Shown piece after piece: positions 23,836 to 32,827 of a DNA stretch of 64,000 nt. Each line of letters begins with the position of its first letter. The stretch's first letter is position 1. The DNA is from Deltaproteobacteria bacterium. Its GTDB lineage: Bacteria; Desulfobacterota_D; UBA1144; Nemesobacterales; UBA2774. The notes under the pieces are model-generated. The model was not told where the DNA came from. It searched no databases and saw only the letters and a list, made by a program, of their open reading frames with translations. Location: positions 186,001-250,000 of the forward strand of contig JAJCZS010000029.1 in assembly GCA_029262275.1 (NCBI GenBank), in the 5' to 3' direction. A program made the position numbers and the translations under genes.

Positions 23836-24459
23836 TTATTTACTGCAATACTTCTTTATGAAATCGGGCGCAAGAATGTAGCCCATATCACCAGCTTTTT
23901 TCATATCCTTGCAGCCGGCTTCTGTCTGGCCTAATTTAAATTCGGAGAGTGCCCTACCCTCATAGGCTGGTACGTTCTCGGGATCTAGCTCTAGAGTCTT
24001 ATCATAATCCTCAATTGCTCCATTGTAGTCCCCAAGCAACCTCTTTGCCTTGGCCCTAAATCCATAGGGAAAGGGAGAGTCAGGTTTATGCTTAATGTAG
24101 ATATTCAGATCTTTAATTGCAGCTTTGTAATTCTTAAGTTCAATTTCACAAATTGCTCTTGCGTAATAGGCTACGTACATATTTGGATCAAGCTCTGCTA
24201 CTTTGCTATAGTTTGAGACTGCTTGTTCATAATTAGCCAACTCTTGATATGTGAATGCTAAGTTATAGTAAGCTTTGGCATAATTGGGGTCGAGCTCGAT
24301 TGCTTTTTTATAATCTTCAACAGCGCCCTTGTTATTGCCCTTCATGCCCTTGTTATCACCCATAGTGTTATATTGCTCGGCAGTTTGGGCAAAAGCTAAA
24401 TTTATGGAGATAAAGCTAAGTAGAAATACAAATAGAAACAATCTTTTTAATGAAATCAT
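23836..24459 (-). CDS. Exported TPR-repeat protein
   Basis: About 207 residues. Signal peptide MISLKRLFLFVFLLSFISI...AFAQ, then four to five tetratricopeptide repeats (KGAVEDYKKAIELDPNYAKA, YEQAVSNYSKVAELDPNMY, KAAIKDLNIYIKHKPDSPF, NGAIEDYDKTLELDPEN), ending with a Cys-bearing cap (GCKDMKKAGDMGY). I start at the ATG at 24459; a TTG two codons earlier abuts the upstream stop. Paralogue of the gene directly upstream, sharing the same architecture and terminal cap. Probably a periplasmic scaffold; partner unknown. Confidence 0.85.
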   Translation of the reverse strand: MISLKRLFLFVFLLSFISINLAFAQTAEQYNTMGDNKGMKGNNKGAVEDYKKAIELDPNYAKAYYNLAFTYQELANYEQAVSNYSKVAELDPNMYVAYYARAICEIELKNYKAAIKDLNIYIKHKPDSPFPYGFRAKAKRLLGDYNGAIEDYDKTLELDPENVPAYEGRALSEFKLGQTEAGCKDMKKAGDMGYILAPDFIKKYCSK

Positions 24460-24465
24460 GGGCAA

Positions 24466-25098
24466 TTATTTGGTGCAATGTTCTTTTTTCAGCTGCCCTG
24501 CACCAGCAAATCCCATAGTCCCTGCTCTAGTTATATCTTTACACCCTGATTCTATTTGGTTTAGAGAAATTTTTGCAATACCCCTACCTGCATAAGCTGC
24601 AACATTATTAGGATCTATGCCGATAGCTTTATTAAAATCTTTTAAAGCTCCTTCGTTGTCACCTATTGCGCCTTTCGCATTTGCCCTAAACACATATAGC
24701 AAAGAGTCGTTAGGGGTTAGCTTAATAGCTTGGTTATAATCCTGTATCGCTCCCTCACCGTCTCTCAACGACAACTTAGCGTTTGCTCTAAAAGTGAAAT
24801 ACACTGCATTCTTCGGGTCCAGCTCTATAGCTTTATTAAAGTCCTGTATTGCTCCTGGAAAATCATTTAGTATTGCTTTTGGAAAGCCTCTGCCTGCGTA
24901 TAGAGCAGCATCATTAGGATCTAGCTTTATGGCCTGGTTGAAGTCTAGTATTGATCCCTTATAATCGCCTCTTTCAAATTTGGCCCTGCCTTGAGCAACA
25001 TACTGTTCTACAGTTTGGGCAAAACTAATATCTATAGATATTAGAACAGCAAGAATAACAAAGAGTATCGTCTTATTGGTTAGTTTATGTGTGATCAT
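24466..25098 (-). CDS. Exported TPR-repeat protein (paralogue)
   Basis: About 210 residues from the ATG at 25098. Signal peptide MITHKLTNKTILFVILAVLI...SFAQ, then repeats such as KGSILDFNQAIKLDPNDAAL and PGAIQDFNKAIELDPKNAVY, and the same C-terminal cap (GCKDITRAGTMGF) as its neighbour. The start is chosen because a full sigma70 promoter ends 7 bases before it; a TTG 12 codons upstream would lie inside the -35 box. This implies a leaderless message. The pair probably arose by tandem duplication; the downstream copy starts at the stop of this one. Confidence 0.85.
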   Translation of the reverse strand: MITHKLTNKTILFVILAVLISIDISFAQTVEQYVAQGRAKFERGDYKGSILDFNQAIKLDPNDAALYAGRGFPKAILNDFPGAIQDFNKAIELDPKNAVYFTFRANAKLSLRDGEGAIQDYNQAIKLTPNDSLLYVFRANAKGAIGDNEGALKDFNKAIGIDPNNVAAYAGRGIAKISLNQIESGCKDITRAGTMGFAGAGQLKKEHCTK

Positions 25099-25105
25099 AC
25101 GTGCA

Positions 25106-25134
25106 ATTATAGATGATGAAATATTGCATATCAA
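25106..25134 (-). promoter_or_regulatory. sigma70 promoter of the TPR pair, abutting the start codon
   Basis: On the minus strand TTGATA (25134-25129), 17-base spacer, TATAAT (25111-25106), then 7 bases to the ATG at 25098. The expected start site coincides with the A of the ATG. Confidence 0.65.
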
Positions 25135-25185
25135 GGAATAAGAATTATGTGCAATAAATTAGGAATTCGATTAAAATAATTAACC

Positions 25186-25530
25186 ATGGCGTATGACGAA
25201 AAAATAGCAAAGCGTTTGAGCAAAACATTTGCCGACAATAAAAACGTTGTCGAGAAAAAGATGTTCGGCGGAATTGCTTATATGTACCAAGATCATATGT
25301 GTGTTGGGATTATAGATGACATGCTAATGGTTAGGGTTGGCCCCGAGCAATACGAGGAAGCACTGTCCGAGAAATACGTAAAGCCTATGGACTTTACTGG
25401 AAGACCGATGAAGGGCTACATCTACGTCGAACCCGCAGGATTTAAGACTGAAAAGAATCTAGTTAAGTGGATTGAGAAAGGAATCGCTTTCGTTAAAACA
25501 CTTCCACCCAAAAAGCCTAAGAAGAAATAG
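25186..25530 (+). CDS. TfoX/Sxy N-terminal domain protein
   Basis: 114 residues. YDEKIAKRLSKTFADNKNVVEKKMFGGIAYMYQDHMCVGIIDD, LMVRVGPEQYEEAL and the GRPMKGYIYVEPAGF segment are characteristic of the TfoX N-terminal domain. Only this domain is present; the C-terminal half of competence regulator TfoX is lacking, so control of competence should not be assumed. TAAAAT lies 8 bases before the ATG and there is no ribosome site. The 3' end overlaps the convergent oxidoreductase gene by 14 bases. Confidence 0.88.
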   Translation: MAYDEKIAKRLSKTFADNKNVVEKKMFGGIAYMYQDHMCVGIIDDMLMVRVGPEQYEEALSEKYVKPMDFTGRPMKGYIYVEPAGFKTEKNLVKWIEKGIAFVKTLPPKKPKKK

Positions 25531-25999
25531 GTTTTAAAACAACAATTGGAATCCTGCGATCCCCTGCCCTGCTCTTATAAGTTTCGTAACCTGAATATGT
25601 TTCAAGCGCTTTCTGCCAGAGCCTGTCATATTCCTCTTCATCTGCATCTGATGTAATGTAGTTATTTTTGTTTCCGTCAAGAAAAACTTCTACTTCGGGA
25701 TTAGCTTTTAGGTTTAGATACCAAGCTGGGTGTTTGAGGTTTCCGCCCTTTGAGGCAATTAATGCAATATTGTCTCCATCTTTGATATAGACTAATGCGA
25801 CTGTGCGTTGAACTCCGCTTTTGGCACCTTTAGTTGTAAGAAGAAGACACGGCCATGCTAGAGTTGAATTGTAGCGTCCATCTGAAAACTTAATAAGCCA
25901 TCTGTCTACTCTTGTACCCAGATTGATTATAGTCCATGCACCAGCTCTTGTTGAACCAAACCAAGTCAAAAAGTCTTTAAATGGGTTGCTTTGCTGCAT
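25517..25999 (-). CDS. Nitroreductase/DDN-family flavin (F420-type) protein
   Basis: 160 residues. Matches the split-beta-barrel family of deazaflavin-dependent nitroreductases: RVDRWLIKFSDGRYNSTLAWPCLLLTTKGAKSGVQRTVALVYIKDGDNIALIASKGGNLKHPAWYLNLKANPEVEVFLDGN. Family members use F420 or FMN; the cofactor cannot be settled here. Twelve bases after the start of the protein at 26012 on the same strand, so probably co-transcribed with it. Confidence 0.87.
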   Translation of the reverse strand: MQQSNPFKDFLTWFGSTRAGAWTIINLGTRVDRWLIKFSDGRYNSTLAWPCLLLTTKGAKSGVQRTVALVYIKDGDNIALIASKGGNLKHPAWYLNLKANPEVEVFLDGNKNNYITSDADEEEYDRLWQKALETYSGYETYKSRAGDRRIPIVVLKPISS

Positions 26000-26011
26000 T
26001 ATAAATTTTGT

Positions 26012-26653
26012 TTACTTAATATTGTATCTTTCGTCATAACCAGTTGGCTTGCTGTAATCACCCTCCAGAAACATTTCTTTGGCAGGATCTCTTTTAATTG
26101 TACCTCTTTTATAATCCATATCATCCTCAAATCTATCTTCAAGGCCGGGTTTATATTTATATTGGATTTTAATACTATGATCTTTTTCATTCGTATGAAC
26201 AACTAGCATCACATCTTGCGTATGCCATGTTGCGGTGGTGAAGTGCAACATGCTGTCTCGTTCTACAGGCTCACCATATTGAGATATAAAATATTGATCA
26301 AATTCAGTCTCAAGTTGAGTTTTCTCGGCTTCGTCTGCGGATGCAAAAATTAAAGAGGTAGACAGCAACTTCTTATCGTAGAATTCAAGCTCTGTCATAA
26401 CATCCCTACCTGATATATCTACTGGAAGATCAACAATCACTCCCTGCATTAAGAGTACTTGCATCTCCTTATGATCTTTGTGATCTTTTACAATCCTCTT
26501 GCCCGTTGAATCTATAACTTTCTCAGCCTTTTTCTTATCTATACCAAACTCAAAGCCCAAAGGAGATAAATTGCTTTCCTGAGCAAAGGAACTCCAGGGC
26601 AAGCACAAAGCTACAGAAACCAATAGCAAAAAGGATATTTTTATATATTTCAT
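26012..26653 (-). CDS. Secreted hypothetical protein, 213 aa
   Basis: Signal peptide residues 1-24 (SVALCLPWSSFAQ), then a soluble charged protein. SPLGFEFGIDKKKAEKVIDSTGKRI at the mature N-terminus resembles proteins that start with a short G-x-x-(F/L)G beta-hairpin and act in the periplasm. No Cys in the mature part. GGAGG precedes the ATG. Followed after 12 bases by the DDN-like gene. Function unknown. Confidence 0.65.
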   Translation of the reverse strand: MKYIKISFLLLVSVALCLPWSSFAQESNLSPLGFEFGIDKKKAEKVIDSTGKRIVKDHKDHKEMQVLLMQGVIVDLPVDISGRDVMTELEFYDKKLLSTSLIFASADEAEKTQLETEFDQYFISQYGEPVERDSMLHFTTATWHTQDVMLVVHTNEKDHSIKIQYKYKPGLEDRFEDDMDYKRGTIKRDPAKEMFLEGDYSKPTGYDERYNIK

Positions 26654-26711
26654 AGTGATCCTCCAAAACTACTTATAATATATTGTAAAGCCTGGACAAG
26701 ATATCAAAAGT

Positions 26712-28298
26712 CTACCCAAGCCAGAATCTTTCCACTGCATAGCTTATTATAATAATCAAGAAAAAGTATACAATCAGAAAAATATATCTCCACTTCCATT
26801 TTCGATCCACACCGGGTCTATACAACAAAGAAGCGGGAACTGTTTTAATAGATGGAGAAAATGAGCTCCAAATAACGCCTATAATAATTGCAGAAAGACA
26901 ACCTGTAACGTTCCACCACAGCCACGAAATACTTGGAAAGCCAACCCAGAGAACAAAATTTACAACCACCCCTAGCAAAACCCCTAATTTAACAGCTGTT
27001 GCACTAGTTCTTTTAAAAAGTATCCCAAGCACAAATGCTGCTAAAATAGGTCCATAAAAAAGAGAGCCTACTTTATTTATAGCCTCTATAACCGTATCGG
27101 AGATACTACCAACCGTAAAAGCAAAACCTGTACAAACAACTCCCCAAAATATGGTTAAAGCCCTAGACATCATAAAGTTATGCTTATCACTCCCATCGGG
27201 CTTAATGTAGCGCTGGTATACATCTCTCATTGTGGCTGCGCTAAGGGAGTTAATTGCTGAGTCAAGGCTAGACATAAATGCTGCTATAAGAGCTACAACA
27301 ATGAACCCAATCAGTCCATGCGGCAAGTAATTAAGCACAAAGATAGGAACCATGGAGTCTAATTTGTCTTTGGGAATAAGACTCATGAACGATTCATTCT
27401 GAAGTGCAAAAGCGCCTATTAAAAGGCCCATGCTTAAATATGCCGCTACAACTAAAACACGAGCATAACCATTTAGCATTAGGGACTTCTTAGCCTCATC
27501 AAGTGTCTTAGCGCTCATTTCCCTTTGTATCTGGCTTTGATCACAGCCATAGTAAGCAACATATAAAAAGAATCCGCCCACTACAAGCGCCCAAAAACTG
27601 TAGTTATCTCCGTCTCCAAAACCGTGGGAGGACATATTGAGCATTTGGAGACGCTCACTCTCAAACCCCAAAAGCAAGTTCTCTGATCCGCCTATCAGAT
27701 AATAGGCTGTAAATCCTGTAATCAAGATGCCAAATGTTAGGAGAAACATCTGAATCACATCCGTATATATAACAGCCTTAATTCCACCTAGAACATCATA
27801 AACTATGGTTACAAAGCCTATTATCAAGATTGTAGGAGTCATGGGGACATTCAGTATTGCAGAAAGCACTATGCCAATTGCGTAGATTCCAACCCCAGTT
27901 GCTAGAGCCCTGCTAATTTGAAAAATAAAACTGACGATTAGCCTTGTAGATGCGTCAAAGCGTTTCTCAAGGTACGCATACAAGCTAACTACACCCGTTC
28001 CATAAATAACTGGAATCAAGACAATCATAATGAAGACCATTGCTATTGGAACTGCAAACTCGAAACCCACCCATTTGAGACCGCCGTCGGGCTTAAGGGC
28101 TACAAAAGCGGGGGCAGAGATAAAACTAATTGCACCAAGCTGCGTGGCCATGGTAGAGACTCCAATTGCCCACCAGGGTACTGTTCTTCCACCAAGATAA
28201 TAATCCTCTACACTTCTCTGTCCTCTGCTTAGATAAGCACTGAGACCTATTAGAAAACATATGTAGATAGCTATAACAATCCAATCTAGATAATTCAT
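26712..28298 (-). CDS. Sodium:solute symporter (SSS family)
   Basis: 528 residues, about 13-14 membrane helices. YYLGGRTVPWWAIGVSTMATQLGAISFI and the core ALIAAFMSSLDSAINSLSAATMRDVYQRYI carry the family Na+-binding Ser/Asp residues. It should import a sugar, polyol or carboxylate with Na+; the substrate is unknown. No ribosome site; TATAGT lies 8 bases before the ATG. Stands apart from the genes on both sides. A second, distinct SSS transporter is at 50493. Confidence 0.9.
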   Translation of the reverse strand: MNYLDWIVIAIYICFLIGLSAYLSRGQRSVEDYYLGGRTVPWWAIGVSTMATQLGAISFISAPAFVALKPDGGLKWVGFEFAVPIAMVFIMIVLIPVIYGTGVVSLYAYLEKRFDASTRLIVSFIFQISRALATGVGIYAIGIVLSAILNVPMTPTILIIGFVTIVYDVLGGIKAVIYTDVIQMFLLTFGILITGFTAYYLIGGSENLLLGFESERLQMLNMSSHGFGDGDNYSFWALVVGGFFLYVAYYGCDQSQIQREMSAKTLDEAKKSLMLNGYARVLVVAAYLSMGLLIGAFALQNESFMSLIPKDKLDSMVPIFVLNYLPHGLIGFIVVALIAAFMSSLDSAINSLSAATMRDVYQRYIKPDGSDKHNFMMSRALTIFWGVVCTGFAFTVGSISDTVIEAINKVGSLFYGPILAAFVLGILFKRTSATAVKLGVLLGVVVNFVLWVGFPSISWLWWNVTGCLSAIIIGVIWSSFSPSIKTVPASLLYRPGVDRKWKWRYIFLIVYFFLIIIISYAVERFWLG

Positions 28299-28391
28299 AT
28301 TTGCCTACTATAGTTATAATTGTTGATATAATCTTGTATTTAGAAACCGGCTAAACTAATATAAAACACTAACTAGGGATTCACAACGAGA

Positions 28392-28859
28392 ATGAACAAA
28401 CAAAAAATTATAGGAGTAATAGGAGCTGGGGACGCGGGAGAAGAAGACCTCAAATTGGCACAAGCCGTTGGAGAGGATATTGCTCTACGAGGATATACGC
28501 TGCTTTGCGGAGGCATGGGTGGCGTGATGGAAGCCGCATGTAGAGGCGCAAAATCACAACATGGCACAACAATCGGCATACTCCCAGGAAACTCTAAGGA
28601 AGACAGTAACCCATACATAGATTATCCTATTGTCACAGGTATGGGACACGGCAGAAATGTTATCGTAGCCGGATCATCCGATGCCATAATTGCAATAGGG
28701 GGAAGCTTCGGTACATTATCTGAAATAGCCTTCGCTTTAAGACTAGAAATACCAATAATAGGACTCAAAACTTGGGATGTATCATCAAACATTAAAAAAG
28801 CTCAAACTCCAGAACAGGCAGTTAAATTGGCTATTGGGCTTATTGGTTCTAATACTTAG
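28392..28859 (+). CDS. LOG-like Rossmann nucleotide-binding protein (TIGR00725 type)
   Basis: 155 residues. IGVIGAGDAGEEDLKLAQAVGEDIALRGYTLLCGGMGGVMEAACRGA is the N-terminal half and IAIGGSFGTLSEIAFALRLEIPIIGLKTW the LOG/MoCo-carrier motif, with the GG-x-GT-x-x-E site that binds a nucleotide phosphate. Cytokinin-type phosphoribohydrolase activity is known for related LOG proteins and is not assured here. First gene of a plus-strand run to trmB; the LysM-M23 gene overlaps its 3' end by 83 bases in another frame. Confidence 0.85.
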   Translation: MNKQKIIGVIGAGDAGEEDLKLAQAVGEDIALRGYTLLCGGMGGVMEAACRGAKSQHGTTIGILPGNSKEDSNPYIDYPIVTGMGHGRNVIVAGSSDAIIAIGGSFGTLSEIAFALRLEIPIIGLKTWDVSSNIKKAQTPEQAVKLAIGLIGSNT

Positions 28860-29493
28860 TGGAGCTTGCGCCAAAAGTCCTCCACCTGCTCCACCACCAC
28901 CTACGGACCCTCAGGTGCAAAAATGCTTACCTGCTGATTTCTCAGCTACAACAACATATACGTATCACACACTTGAACTGGGACAAACATTATATAGAGT
29001 ATCCAAAATGTATAATACCACCGTTAATGATCTAATAGAGCTAAACGGTATAGAAGATCATACGGATATTGATGTTGGAACAAGGCTCAGAATTCCAGGA
29101 ACAGTAGTAAGTGGATCGGGATTAATATGGCCAGTTTCCGGGAAAATATCCTCTCCCTACGGACCCAGATGGGGAAGAATGCATGATGGTATAGATATCC
29201 CAGCTCCAAGAGGCACACCCATACGGGCTGCTGCAAATGGCTTAATTATTGCCAGCTCACCAAATCTCAAAGGATATGGTGGATATGGAAAAGTAGTCAT
29301 AATTGATCATGGCAAAGGTATAAGAACACTATATGCACATAACAGCAAAAACAGAGTTAGATCAGGGAGTTGCATCAGATCGGGTGAAATAATAGGCGAA
29401 GTGGGTTCTACAGGAAAATCAACAGGAAATCATCTTCATTTTGAAGTTAGAAAAAACGGAAGACCTGTAAATCCGCTAAATTACTTGCCATAA
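28777..29493 (+). CDS. LysM-M23 murein hydrolase lipoprotein (NlpD/EnvC-like)
   Basis: 238 residues from the ATG at 28777, which lies 83 bases inside the previous gene; the resulting lipoprotein signal (QLNWLLGLLVLILSGAC) is convincing. A proline-rich linker follows, then LysM (YHTLELGQTLYRVSKMYNTTVNDLIELNGI ... RLRIPG), then M23 (SPYGPRWGRMHDGIDIPAPRGTPI, TLYAH, GNHLHFEV). His/Asp and HxH zinc ligands are all present, so it is likely an active endopeptidase and not an NlpD-type activator. Start could be a later TTG if the overlap is not tolerated. Confidence 0.88.
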   Translation: MYHQTLKKLKLQNRQLNWLLGLLVLILSGACAKSPPPAPPPPTDPQVQKCLPADFSATTTYTYHTLELGQTLYRVSKMYNTTVNDLIELNGIEDHTDIDVGTRLRIPGTVVSGSGLIWPVSGKISSPYGPRWGRMHDGIDIPAPRGTPIRAAANGLIIASSPNLKGYGGYGKVVIIDHGKGIRTLYAHNSKNRVRSGSCIRSGEIIGEVGSTGKSTGNHLHFEVRKNGRPVNPLNYLP

Positions 29494-29514
29494 ATACAAA
29501 AAGGAGAATACAGA

Positions 29515-30036
29515 ATGGAAGATATTAAACAGCATATCAGAGACATCCCGGGATTCCCGAAAGAGGGGATTGTTTTTCATGACATAACCCCACTATTACA
29601 AAATGCAAAAGCTTTTGAAGCTGCCGTAGATCAAATGGCTGATCTTTTGAAAGGGAAGGAAATAGACTACTTAGTTGGCATAGAAGCCAGAGGTTTTATA
29701 TTCGCCTCAGCCCTTGCTATGAAGCTTGGGTGCGGGCTTGTAGTGGTAAGAAAACCAGGAAAGCTGCCATATGTAACAATAAATGCATCTTATGACTTGG
29801 AATACGGCTCTGACACTCTTGAAGTGCACAGAGACGCGATCCACGAGGGCAGTAAGGTTGTAATTATTGATGATCTACTTGCAACAGGTGGCACTGCAGC
29901 AGCCACTGGTGATCTTATAGAACAGCTAGGTGGAGAAGTACTTGGTTACTGTTTTCTAGTAGAGCTTACCGCACTTGGAGGAGACAAAAAACTGGAGCCA
30001 CATCCGGTTTGGTCAGTTGTAAAATACTCAGAATGA
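29515..30036 (+). CDS. apt: Adenine phosphoribosyltransferase
   Basis: 173 residues, standard length. IPGFPKEGIVFHDITPLL, YLVGIEARGFIFASALA and the PRPP loop VVIIDDLLATGGTAAAT are diagnostic. It converts adenine and PRPP to AMP in purine salvage. AAGGAG stands before the ATG. Its TGA overlaps the start of the next gene (ATGA). Confidence 0.95.
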   Translation: MEDIKQHIRDIPGFPKEGIVFHDITPLLQNAKAFEAAVDQMADLLKGKEIDYLVGIEARGFIFASALAMKLGCGLVVVRKPGKLPYVTINASYDLEYGSDTLEVHRDAIHEGSKVVIIDDLLATGGTAAATGDLIEQLGGEVLGYCFLVELTALGGDKKLEPHPVWSVVKYSE

Positions 30037-31007
30037 CATCAATTGGAATCATTCTAAATCCTCTAGCTAGGATTAATAAGAAAAAAACCGCCGATATCAC
30101 CCGTGAGTTAAAAGATATCTTCGGCTCTAAGGCACTGCTATGTCCAACCACTGATAAAGAAGAAATTCCTCAGGTAATTAAAGACTTTCACAAAGAAGGG
30201 ATTAAATACCTACTCATCAGTGGTGGAGATGGAACTATCTGTAGTGTGCTTAGCTGGTATATAAACCTATTTGGAGAGGAGAAGCTACCTGTAATAGTTC
30301 CTCTTATGGGTGGGACTATAAACATGATAGGATCTGACGTAGGTCTTAGGAAAAGCCAGCTTTCGGTGTGCAAAGACTTAAATGAATTGATTAGTAACAA
30401 CAAAAAAATCCCTGTAACTGAAAGAGGACTCCTAAGAGTTGAAGACACACATTTGGGACAGCCTACTTTTGGATTTACATGGATTGACGGGCTTCTATAT
30501 AAATTCATGCTCGACTACTACACCAAAGGAGCGGGAGTACAGGTTGCATCAATGCTGGCAATCAAAACTGTCTTGATGTCAATCGCTGATTCTGAAAATG
30601 GAATATTTAAACAAGTGGACTCAGTTGTGGATATTGACGGAAAAGAACTGCCGAGTAAAGATCATATCTTTTTAGTTTCATCCTACCTAAAAAGGTTTGT
30701 ATTTGGATTTAATATTTTTCATGATAAGCCTGAGCCCGGAGTCTCATTCAGTACAGTATTAATGAGAGAGCCTTATTTGAGAAAGTCAAAACATAAAATC
30801 CCACTTGGCCTATATAAAGGACTTGAGTCAGATGACTCGGGAGATTTTATAAATCAATCAGTAAAAAACTTGCGCATACAAAGAAATAAAGGCTATATAA
30901 TTGATGGTGAGATATATGAGCATGATAAGGAGACAGAGATCACTATCAGCTCGGGACCCAAAATAAATATATACTCTCCCCATGGGGAAAAAGAACTATT
31001 AATATAG
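30033..31007 (+). CDS. Diacylglycerol kinase-catalytic (DAGKc) family lipid kinase
   Basis: 324 residues from the ATG at 30033, which overlaps the apt stop (ATGA) and begins directly with TSIGIILNPLAR; a start eight codons earlier gives an unlikely prefix. LLISGGDGTICSVLSWY has the GGDGT nucleotide motif and VPLMGGTINMIGSDVG corresponds to the GT(G/A)ND segment, here with Thr-Ile-Asn-Met, a divergent form. The C-terminal half (GYIIDGEIYE) matches the lid domain. Substrate lipid or sphingoid base unknown. Confidence 0.85.
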   Translation: MTSIGIILNPLARINKKKTADITRELKDIFGSKALLCPTTDKEEIPQVIKDFHKEGIKYLLISGGDGTICSVLSWYINLFGEEKLPVIVPLMGGTINMIGSDVGLRKSQLSVCKDLNELISNNKKIPVTERGLLRVEDTHLGQPTFGFTWIDGLLYKFMLDYYTKGAGVQVASMLAIKTVLMSIADSENGIFKQVDSVVDIDGKELPSKDHIFLVSSYLKRFVFGFNIFHDKPEPGVSFSTVLMREPYLRKSKHKIPLGLYKGLESDDSGDFINQSVKNLRIQRNKGYIIDGEIYEHDKETEITISSGPKINIYSPHGEKELLI

Positions 31008-31016
31008 GAAATTTAA

Positions 31017-32111
31017 ATGGCAGAGATAAGAGTAAATCTAAAGAAAACAGAAGATAAGTCCTACAATATAATCATTGAAGAGGGAGTATTAAAAAAAATT
31101 CCAGAGAAGTTAAAAGAAGCTGGACTTGGTCATAAATTTGCCATCATCACAGATTCAACAGTAAAAACCCTATATGCTGAGGATTTATCAGAAGCAATTA
31201 CAAAAACAGATATAGACAATAAGATAATCTCCTTTCCTGCGGGTGAAGAAAATAAGAGTAGAGAGGTAAAGGCCTGGATAGAAGATCAAATGCTCGAGGA
31301 TAAATTTGGTCGGGACTCCGCAGTAATCGCTCTTGGTGGAGGAGTCGTGGGTGACATAGCAGGTTATGTAGCTGCAAGCTACACGCGTGGGCTTCCTTAT
31401 GTGCAGATACCAACAACATTGGTCGCATGTGTTGACAGCTCTATAGGCGGAAAAACTGCTGTTGATACCCCTCATGGAAAGAACTTAATAGGAGCGTTTT
31501 ATCAACCCTGGGCTGTTTTTATAGATGTAAACACACTTTTAACACTTAACAAGAAGGAAATACAAGAAGGGCTAGCTGAGGTAATAAAGTATGGTGTTAT
31601 AAAAGATGCTGAACTTTTCTCGTTTTTAGAAGAAAAAATGGACCTTGTTTTTTCCTACGACAAAGCGGCTCTCACTTATATTATCAAAACCGGATGTGAG
31701 ATAAAGGGTCATGTTGTAGAGAATGATGAGAGGGAATCAAACCTCAGAAAAATTTTAAATTTTGGACATACTGTCGGACACGCAGTTGAGAACCTATCTA
31801 ACTATAAGATTTCTCATGGGCAAGCTATATCAATAGGAATGGTTGCAGAGGGAAAGCTGGCTGTAGAGATGGGGATATGGAATGAAACTGAGCTCATACA
31901 AATGACCAAACTAATAGAGAAGGCTGGACTTCCAACTGATATACCCGATTATATGAAAGTAGATCAGATCATAGACGCCATGGTACTGGACAAAAAATCC
32001 AGAGGAGGTCATATTGAGATGGTACTACCAAATAGAATTGGCGATATGGCCACTATAGATAGAGGCTACGGAATTAAAATAGAAGAAGCAGTGATAAAAA
32101 AAGTAATTTAA
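31017..32111 (+). CDS. aroB: 3-dehydroquinate synthase
   Basis: 364 residues. KIISFPAGEENKSREV, VIALGGGVVGDIAGYVAASYTRGLPYVQIPTTLVACVDSSIGGKTAVD, GLAEVIKYGVIKD and NFGHTVGHAVE contain the NAD, substrate and zinc-binding residues. It makes 3-dehydroquinate from DAHP, the second step of the shikimate pathway. Nine bases separate it from the DAGKc gene and 18 from trmB. Confidence 0.95.
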   Translation: MAEIRVNLKKTEDKSYNIIIEEGVLKKIPEKLKEAGLGHKFAIITDSTVKTLYAEDLSEAITKTDIDNKIISFPAGEENKSREVKAWIEDQMLEDKFGRDSAVIALGGGVVGDIAGYVAASYTRGLPYVQIPTTLVACVDSSIGGKTAVDTPHGKNLIGAFYQPWAVFIDVNTLLTLNKKEIQEGLAEVIKYGVIKDAELFSFLEEKMDLVFSYDKAALTYIIKTGCEIKGHVVENDERESNLRKILNFGHTVGHAVENLSNYKISHGQAISIGMVAEGKLAVEMGIWNETELIQMTKLIEKAGLPTDIPDYMKVDQIIDAMVLDKKSRGGHIEMVLPNRIGDMATIDRGYGIKIEEAVIKKVI

Positions 32112-32129
32112 TCCCCCTAAATATTTAAA

Positions 32130-32759
32130 ATGCAACAAAAGATGATTAGAGAAAACTCGAGCAAAACTGGGCTTGATATTTCAGAGGGTCACATACCCCT
32201 TGATCTACCCCAAATTTTTGGAAACCACAGTGACTTTGTGCTGGAAATTGGTTTTGGAGATGGCGACTTCCTAATTGAAATGACTGAGCGTCATACGGAG
32301 AAGAATTTTCTAGGCATAGAGATTAAGACTAAAAGATTCAACATAGCTGTAAAAAAATCCAAAAATACTCAGAGTGAAAATATTAAATTTCTTCATATGA
32401 ATGCAAATATTGCTGTTGAAGAGATATTTCCTGAAGATGTTTTCTCGTTAGTATATATTAATTTTCCAGACCCCTGGCCCAAGGACAAACACCACAAACA
32501 TAGAATTATAAATACAGACTTCTTGGCAAAACTCTCAAAAATCATGAAGAAAGACGGAGTGTTAGAGCTCGCAAGCGATCACAAGGATTATATAGAACAC
32601 TCATTTGATGTTTTTAATAAAGTCTCTTTTTTCAAATCCCAATATCCGGCCCCCGGATACTTACAGAATATTCCAAACCGCCCCTACACTAAATACGAAA
32701 AAGAATTTAGAGCAGAAGGAAAAGAAATATTCTATTTAATGTTTGCAAACAACAAATGA
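32130..32759 (+). CDS. trmB: tRNA (guanine-N7)-methyltransferase
   Basis: 209 residues. LEIGFGDGDFLIEM is the SAM motif and VYINFPDPWPKDKHHKHRIIN the TrmB signature for substrate and SAM contacts. The enzyme methylates G46 in the variable loop of tRNAs. Last gene of the 28.4-32.8 kb run. Confidence 0.94.
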   Translation: MQQKMIRENSSKTGLDISEGHIPLDLPQIFGNHSDFVLEIGFGDGDFLIEMTERHTEKNFLGIEIKTKRFNIAVKKSKNTQSENIKFLHMNANIAVEEIFPEDVFSLVYINFPDPWPKDKHHKHRIINTDFLAKLSKIMKKDGVLELASDHKDYIEHSFDVFNKVSFFKSQYPAPGYLQNIPNRPYTKYEKEFRAEGKEIFYLMFANNK

Positions 32760-32827
32760 ATATTGTCAGGTAAAATAAATGCTTATAGTCAGTTAGGATG
32801 TAGAATTACTAATTAAAGGAGGAAATA

